The notes under the pieces are model-generated. The model searched no databases. It saw nothing but the letters and a program-made list of their open reading frames with translations, and was not told the origin of the DNA. This document shows positions 60,253-64,000 of a DNA stretch of 64,000 nt, piece after piece. Made by a program: the position numbers and the translations under genes. The stretch's first letter is position 1. Every line of letters starts with the position of its first letter. The DNA comes from CAWCCP01 sp963701245 (GTDB lineage Bacteria; Patescibacteriota; Saccharimonadia; Saccharimonadales; UBA4665), in NCBI GenBank assembly GCA_963701245.1, contig OY969576.1:558001-622000 (forward strand). Direction: 5' to 3'.

Positions 60253-62046
60253 ATGATCACTCGACGAATTAATCCGATAAAAACACATTCAAAGGTCACC
60301 ATTGATGTTCCCGGCTCAAAGAGTTACACAAATCGTGCTTTATTGATCGCTTCATTAATCAATAAGCCTGTAAAAATAATAAAACCATTGGATAGTAGTG
60401 ATACGAGAACAATGGTTGAATGTTTAATGAATTTAGGCATTGATGTGATCTGGGATAAGGCGAGCATTACCGTGGATAGCTCCGTTTCAGACATCAAAAC
60501 AAAAAACGTATCATTAAACGTGAATCAATCAGGGACCACTTTGCGTTTCTTGCTTGCACTTTGTACTTTATTGCCCGGTGTGCAAACTCTTCATGGCACT
60601 AAGGGGCTTAATGAACGCCCAATTGGAGATATGGTTGATGCACTTATTTCTCTTGGCGCACAAATTACCTATTTGCAAAAACCCGGGTATCCACCTGTTA
60701 GTGTGAACTCGTCCACACTAACAGGCAATAAAGTGAAAATAAACGGAAGTCAAAGTAGCCAATATTTATCTGCGATGCTCATGATATCTCCTCTGCTCCC
60801 TTCTTTATCGATTGACGTCGAAGGTAAACTAATTTCAAGGCCATATGTAGATATGACAATTGGAATAATGGAACACTTCGGAGTTCAGGTAAAGCGGTCT
60901 GCGTATAAGCAGTTCTCTATAACGAAACAAAAATATAAAGCAAAAAATTATCTTGTAGAGGGAGATTATTCAAGCGCCGGCTACTTTTTTGCGATAGGCG
61001 CACTCAACAGGTCTACTGTAAAAATCAGAAATCTACTTCCTGATAGTCTTCAGGCTGATAAGAAAATACTTAACTACCTAGAAGCAATGGGTAGTAAGGT
61101 GACATACTATAAAGATTCGGTAGTACTACAAGGACATGGCGTAGAGGCGCTAGATATAAATATGGAAGATTGTCCAGATCAGGCACCGACTATGGCCGTA
61201 GTCTTGGCTTTTGCAAAAGGTCAATCGAGAATTTCAGGAATACAATCGTTGCGAGTCAAAGAAACTGAACGAATAAATGCACTCGAGACCGAGCTTGCAA
61301 AACTGGGCATTACTACTGGGTCTACGACGGATAGTCTTACTATTGATGGCGGCCGACTTCAACCAGCGGTAATTGACACTTACAATGATCATCGAATGGC
61401 AATGTCGTTTGCAATAGCGGGCACAAAAGTATCGAATATAATAATTAATAATCCCGCTGTGGTGAACAAAACATTTCCGAATTTTTGGTATCAGTTACAG
61501 AAATTTCCTTCGATTGAATCTGACACTGTAAAAAACATAGTTCTTATTGGAATGCGCGGAAGTGGAAAATCAACAATCGCCAAAATGCTTGGTGATACAT
61601 TACAACGGAAAGTAATTGATTTAGATACCGTTTTAGAGGAACGAGTAAATATGACTGTCTCAGAATATGTTACCGCGAAGGGATGGAGTAACTTCCGCAA
61701 ACTTGAAAAAGAAATTGTTACGTCAATTAAAAATATGTCGAATAAGATAATATCTACAGGTGGCGGTGTCGTATTAGATGCAGAAAATGTACAAGCATTG
61801 AAGCAAAACGGCTATCTAATTTGGCTCAATGCGACCAGTCATACCTTGCATGACAGGTTAAATGACTCCTACAAGAGACATCCTCTTAGTGATAATGATG
61901 ATTTATATCAAGAACTAAAGCAAACCTATATAGATAGGAGAGAGCGGTACGAATTTGCGGCCGACTACACAATCAAGACTGATAGCTTATCTTTACAGGA
62001 AACACACGACACTATTTACAGTCTACTGAAAGAGGAAATCATATGA
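60253..62046 (+). CDS. aroA: EPSP synthase fused to shikimate kinase
   Basis: 597 residues. Residues 1 to ~425 are EPSP synthase: VPGSKSYTNRALL, NQSGTTLRFL, LNERPIGDMVDAL, SSQYLSAMLM, KETERINALETEL and YNDHRMAMSFA. Residues ~430-597 are shikimate kinase: P-loop GMRGSGKST, DLDTVLEERV, FRKLEKE and STGGGVV. The fusion joins steps 5 and 6 of the shikimate pathway, in reverse order along the chain, as in some bacterial and fungal AROM-like enzymes. First structural gene after the attenuator; 4 bp overlap with aroE. Confidence 0.92.
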   Translation: MITRRINPIKTHSKVTIDVPGSKSYTNRALLIASLINKPVKIIKPLDSSDTRTMVECLMNLGIDVIWDKASITVDSSVSDIKTKNVSLNVNQSGTTLRFLLALCTLLPGVQTLHGTKGLNERPIGDMVDALISLGAQITYLQKPGYPPVSVNSSTLTGNKVKINGSQSSQYLSAMLMISPLLPSLSIDVEGKLISRPYVDMTIGIMEHFGVQVKRSAYKQFSITKQKYKAKNYLVEGDYSSAGYFFAIGALNRSTVKIRNLLPDSLQADKKILNYLEAMGSKVTYYKDSVVLQGHGVEALDINMEDCPDQAPTMAVVLAFAKGQSRISGIQSLRVKETERINALETELAKLGITTGSTTDSLTIDGGRLQPAVIDTYNDHRMAMSFAIAGTKVSNIIINNPAVVNKTFPNFWYQLQKFPSIESDTVKNIVLIGMRGSGKSTIAKMLGDTLQRKVIDLDTVLEERVNMTVSEYVTAKGWSNFRKLEKEIVTSIKNMSNKIISTGGGVVLDAENVQALKQNGYLIWLNATSHTLHDRLNDSYKRHPLSDNDDLYQELKQTYIDRRERYEFAADYTIKTDSLSLQETHDTIYSLLKEEII

Positions 62047-62896
62047 ACGATGAAAATCCCCCAATAAAACATACTTGTATGGTGATAGGAACTAGCGTGT
62101 CAAAGTCTCTTTCCCCTCAGATGCATTCGTATGCATATAAACACTTAGGGCTTGAAAAGAAATACTCCTATGTAGCCCAAAATGTTACAGAAACGCAACT
62201 GCCCGACTTTATTGTAGCCCTTAAGTCACATAACATGAGAGGTGTGAGCGTCACATCACCTCATAAGGTCTCCATCGCTAATTACCTGGATAAGATCGAC
62301 CAAACGGCAATTCGGATTGGTGCTGTAAATACAGTTGTTAATACCAACGGGGTATTGACTGGCTATAATTCCGATTGGATTGGTATTGTAGCCCCATTGG
62401 AAAAAAAGTTGATTTAAACAATATAAAAGTTGCTGTTATAGGCGCTGGAGGGGCTGCGCAGGCAGCTGTATATGGGCTTACCAGAAAAAAAGCAAAAGTA
62501 ACGTTGTTTAACAGGACTCTACAAACTGCACAAAAAACGGCGAAAAAGTTTGGTATACCCTATACCACTTTGGAGAATATTAATCAGATTATGAATTACG
62601 ACATAATTATAAATACAATACCAAAAATTCAAGACGAGAAAGTTCAGCCGGCTGAATCAATTGCAAAATACCTTCGCTCGGATCAAATATTATTCGATAT
62701 TACGTATGGGCCAAATCAAACCGAACTACCTCGACTCGCGAAAGACAAAGGTTTACAAATTATAAATGGGTTAGAGATGCTTGCCTATCAAGGGCAACAA
62801 CAATTCAAATTATTCACCGGTTTTGATGTATCAGTAGAAATACTGTTTGAAGCGCTATCTTTAAAAGAGAAAGGAACGTACAACTATGCCAGGTAA
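62043..62896 (+). CDS. aroE: Shikimate dehydrogenase, split by a -1 frameshift
   Basis: Frame 0 (62043-62417) holds the substrate domain: SVSKSLSPQMH, VSVTSPHKVS with the catalytic Lys, GAVNTVVN and GYNSDW with the catalytic Asp, and stops after LEKKLI. The NADP domain, VDLNNIKVAVIGAGGAAQA through VTLFNRT to GLEMLAYQGQQQF, is in the -1 frame, ending 62896. The break is at GAA AAA AAG, i.e. the slippery heptamer A_AAA_AAG (62402-62408), and one -1 slip gives a normal 284-residue protein. Loss of one A from a run of eight would look the same. Overlaps both neighbours. Confidence 0.85.
62402..62408 (+). promoter_or_regulatory. Candidate -1 frameshift site A_AAA_AAG in aroE
   Basis: In-phase heptamer of the dnaX type. 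After slippage the next codons are GTT GAT TTA AAC, the expected family sequence. A possible short hairpin (GCTGC..GCAGC) lies at about 62453-62466, far for a stimulator. Confidence 0.4.
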
Positions 62897-63977
62897 TTCT
62901 TTTGGACAATTATTCCGTATTACCACGTTCGGGGAATCTCACGGAGGTGCTGTAGGAGTGGTAGTGGATGGTTGCCCTCCTGGACTACGATTAAGCGAAC
63001 AAGACATCCAGAAAGAACTTGATAGAAGAAAGCCCGGACAAAGCAAAATAACCACTCCAAGAAAAGAACAAGACGAAATCCATATACTCTCTGGGTTGTT
63101 TGAGGGACAGACCACTGGCACGCCAATTCTCTTAATTGCCTATAACGAAGATACCAGAAGTCAGGATTATCAGGAATTAAAGAATCTATTTCGCCCGGGC
63201 CATGCAGATTACACCTACCTTATGAAGTACGGTATAAGAGATTGGAGGGGTAGCGGTCGAGCATCTGCCAGAGAAACACTGGCACGAGTTGCTGCTGGAA
63301 CTATTGCTCAGAAATACCTTAAAGAAATTTTGGGTATCGAGTTTCTTAGCTATGTAGAGCAAGTAGGATCAATCAAAACCAGTGTTGCAATGGATAGTGT
63401 GACGAAGGATTCTATAGATTCAAATATCGTACGTTGTCCTGACCCAAAAACAGCCAAAAAAATGATACAACTCATAGAAGAAGTAAAAAAAGATGGTGAT
63501 TCCATAGGTGGCATAGTCAAGGGTATCATCAGGGGCTTGCCGGCTGGCATTGGCGACCCCGTATTTGATAAATTACCTGCTGAACTCGCGAAAGCAATGT
63601 TAAGTATTAATGCGACAAAAGGCTTTGAAATTGGATCAGGATTTGCTGGCAGCGAGTTAAGAGGCAGTCAGCATAACGATGATTTTGTAATTGATGAAAA
63701 TAATACTATTGGAACAAAAACGAACAATGCCGGTGGAGTGCTGGGCGGTATATCAAATGGAGATACCGTATACTTCCGTGTAGCTATTAAACCTGTTTCT
63801 ACGATCAGTAAACTGCAAAACACCGTCTCGGTTGACCATCAAGCCGTCACTGTCCAAGCACAGGGACGACATGATCCGTGTGTTTTGCCACGTGCAGTAC
63901 CTATTGTTGACGCAATGGCGGCTATTGTTGTCCTGGATCTTTACCTAAGACATAAGGCACAGAATATATCGTTATGA
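62886..63977 (+). CDS. aroC: Chorismate synthase
   Basis: 363 residues, normal length. Signatures: FRITTFGESHGGAVGVVVDGCPPG (in part), RPGHADYTYLMKYGIRDWRGSGRASARETL (in part) and QHNDDFV, ending GRHDPCVLPRAVPIVDAMAA. It makes chorismate from EPSP using reduced FMN, a link to the flavin genes in this window. Ribosome binding site AAAGGA; overlaps aroE by 11 bp. Confidence 0.95.
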   Translation: MPGNSFGQLFRITTFGESHGGAVGVVVDGCPPGLRLSEQDIQKELDRRKPGQSKITTPRKEQDEIHILSGLFEGQTTGTPILLIAYNEDTRSQDYQELKNLFRPGHADYTYLMKYGIRDWRGSGRASARETLARVAAGTIAQKYLKEILGIEFLSYVEQVGSIKTSVAMDSVTKDSIDSNIVRCPDPKTAKKMIQLIEEVKKDGDSIGGIVKGIIRGLPAGIGDPVFDKLPAELAKAMLSINATKGFEIGSGFAGSELRGSQHNDDFVIDENNTIGTKTNNAGGVLGGISNGDTVYFRVAIKPVSTISKLQNTVSVDHQAVTVQAQGRHDPCVLPRAVPIVDAMAAIVVLDLYLRHKAQNISL

Positions 63978-64000
63978 GTACCCAGCACAGCTCCTTACAA
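63974..64000 (+). CDS. Start of the next aro-operon gene (cut by window edge)
   Basis: ATG at 63974 overlaps the aroC stop (ATGA) and opens a frame MSTQHSSLQ to the window edge. Too short to identify; by context probably another aromatic-pathway gene. Confidence 0.5.

Noticed and set aside
62453..62466. Stimulatory hairpin for aroE frameshifting
   Set aside because: Only a 5-bp stem about 45 nt downstream, too far from the slip site to be a convincing stimulator.

Overview
The window reads as a chromosome segment of a Patescibacteria/CPR bacterium, most probably a member of Candidatus Saccharibacteria (TM7). The evidence is indirect: small genes packed with 1-20 bp overlaps or gaps, standard stop codon use including TGA (which argues against the UGA=Gly lineages), a PrgI/VirB4/VirB6-type secretion locus with a CHAP hydrolase, SipW/TasA-like surface proteins, and many short lineage-restricted hypotheticals. 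No rRNA or species marker is present, so the assignment is an inference.

Layout. 1-1.3 kb: a YgjP-like metallopeptidase (partial) and a P-loop kinase. 1.46-4.8 kb: tRNA-Trp with a large serine recombinase whose coding frame runs antisense through the tRNA, small accessory genes with a palindromic operator family, and a replication-relaxation-like protein. 5.3-12.2 kb: a surface-protein operon, with two TasA/camelysin-like proteins and a signal peptidase fused to a beta-helix protein carrying six perfect 684-bp repeats. 12.4-17.2 kb: a zeta-toxin-like kinase and DUF5677/DUF6602 proteins. 17.3-25.2 kb: a type IV secretion operon on the minus strand (pilin, VirB6-like, PrgI, TraC-like, VirB4, CHAP, coupling ATPase). 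25.8-35.2 kb: a six-gene plus-strand defence-like operon (PLD nuclease-helicase, Eco57I-like methyltransferase, small protein, DUF2779 nuclease, small protein, HAD-like). 35.2-51.5 kb: a decaying island with a truncated coupling protein fused to a recombinase tail, a nonsense-interrupted beta-helix gene, a PIN-like gene split by an IS200-type element, a TIR effector gene broken by an amber codon and another IS, a MazEF pair whose toxin needs a -1 frameshift, and duplicated lectin-like genes. 51.7-64 kb: housekeeping genes (epoxide hydrolase-like, riboflavin synthesis, alpha-glucan metabolism, rpmG, three tRNAs) and an aromatic amino-acid operon aroA-aroK, aroE, aroC.

The strongest unusual signals are: (1) a probable transcription attenuator in front of aroA, with a 21-residue leader peptide rich in Trp/Tyr/Phe codons and mutually exclusive antiterminator and terminator hairpins; (2) aroE split at an exact A_AAA_AAG heptamer, and mazF split at an exact G_GGA_AAC heptamer, each restored by one -1 shift; (3) a signal peptidase fused to what looks like its own substrate-type signal anchor and a repetitive beta-helix passenger; (4) the compact defence-like operon. 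Several genes have a -10 box 6-9 nt before the start codon, suggesting leaderless mRNAs. All calls come from reading sequence only; no database search was run.
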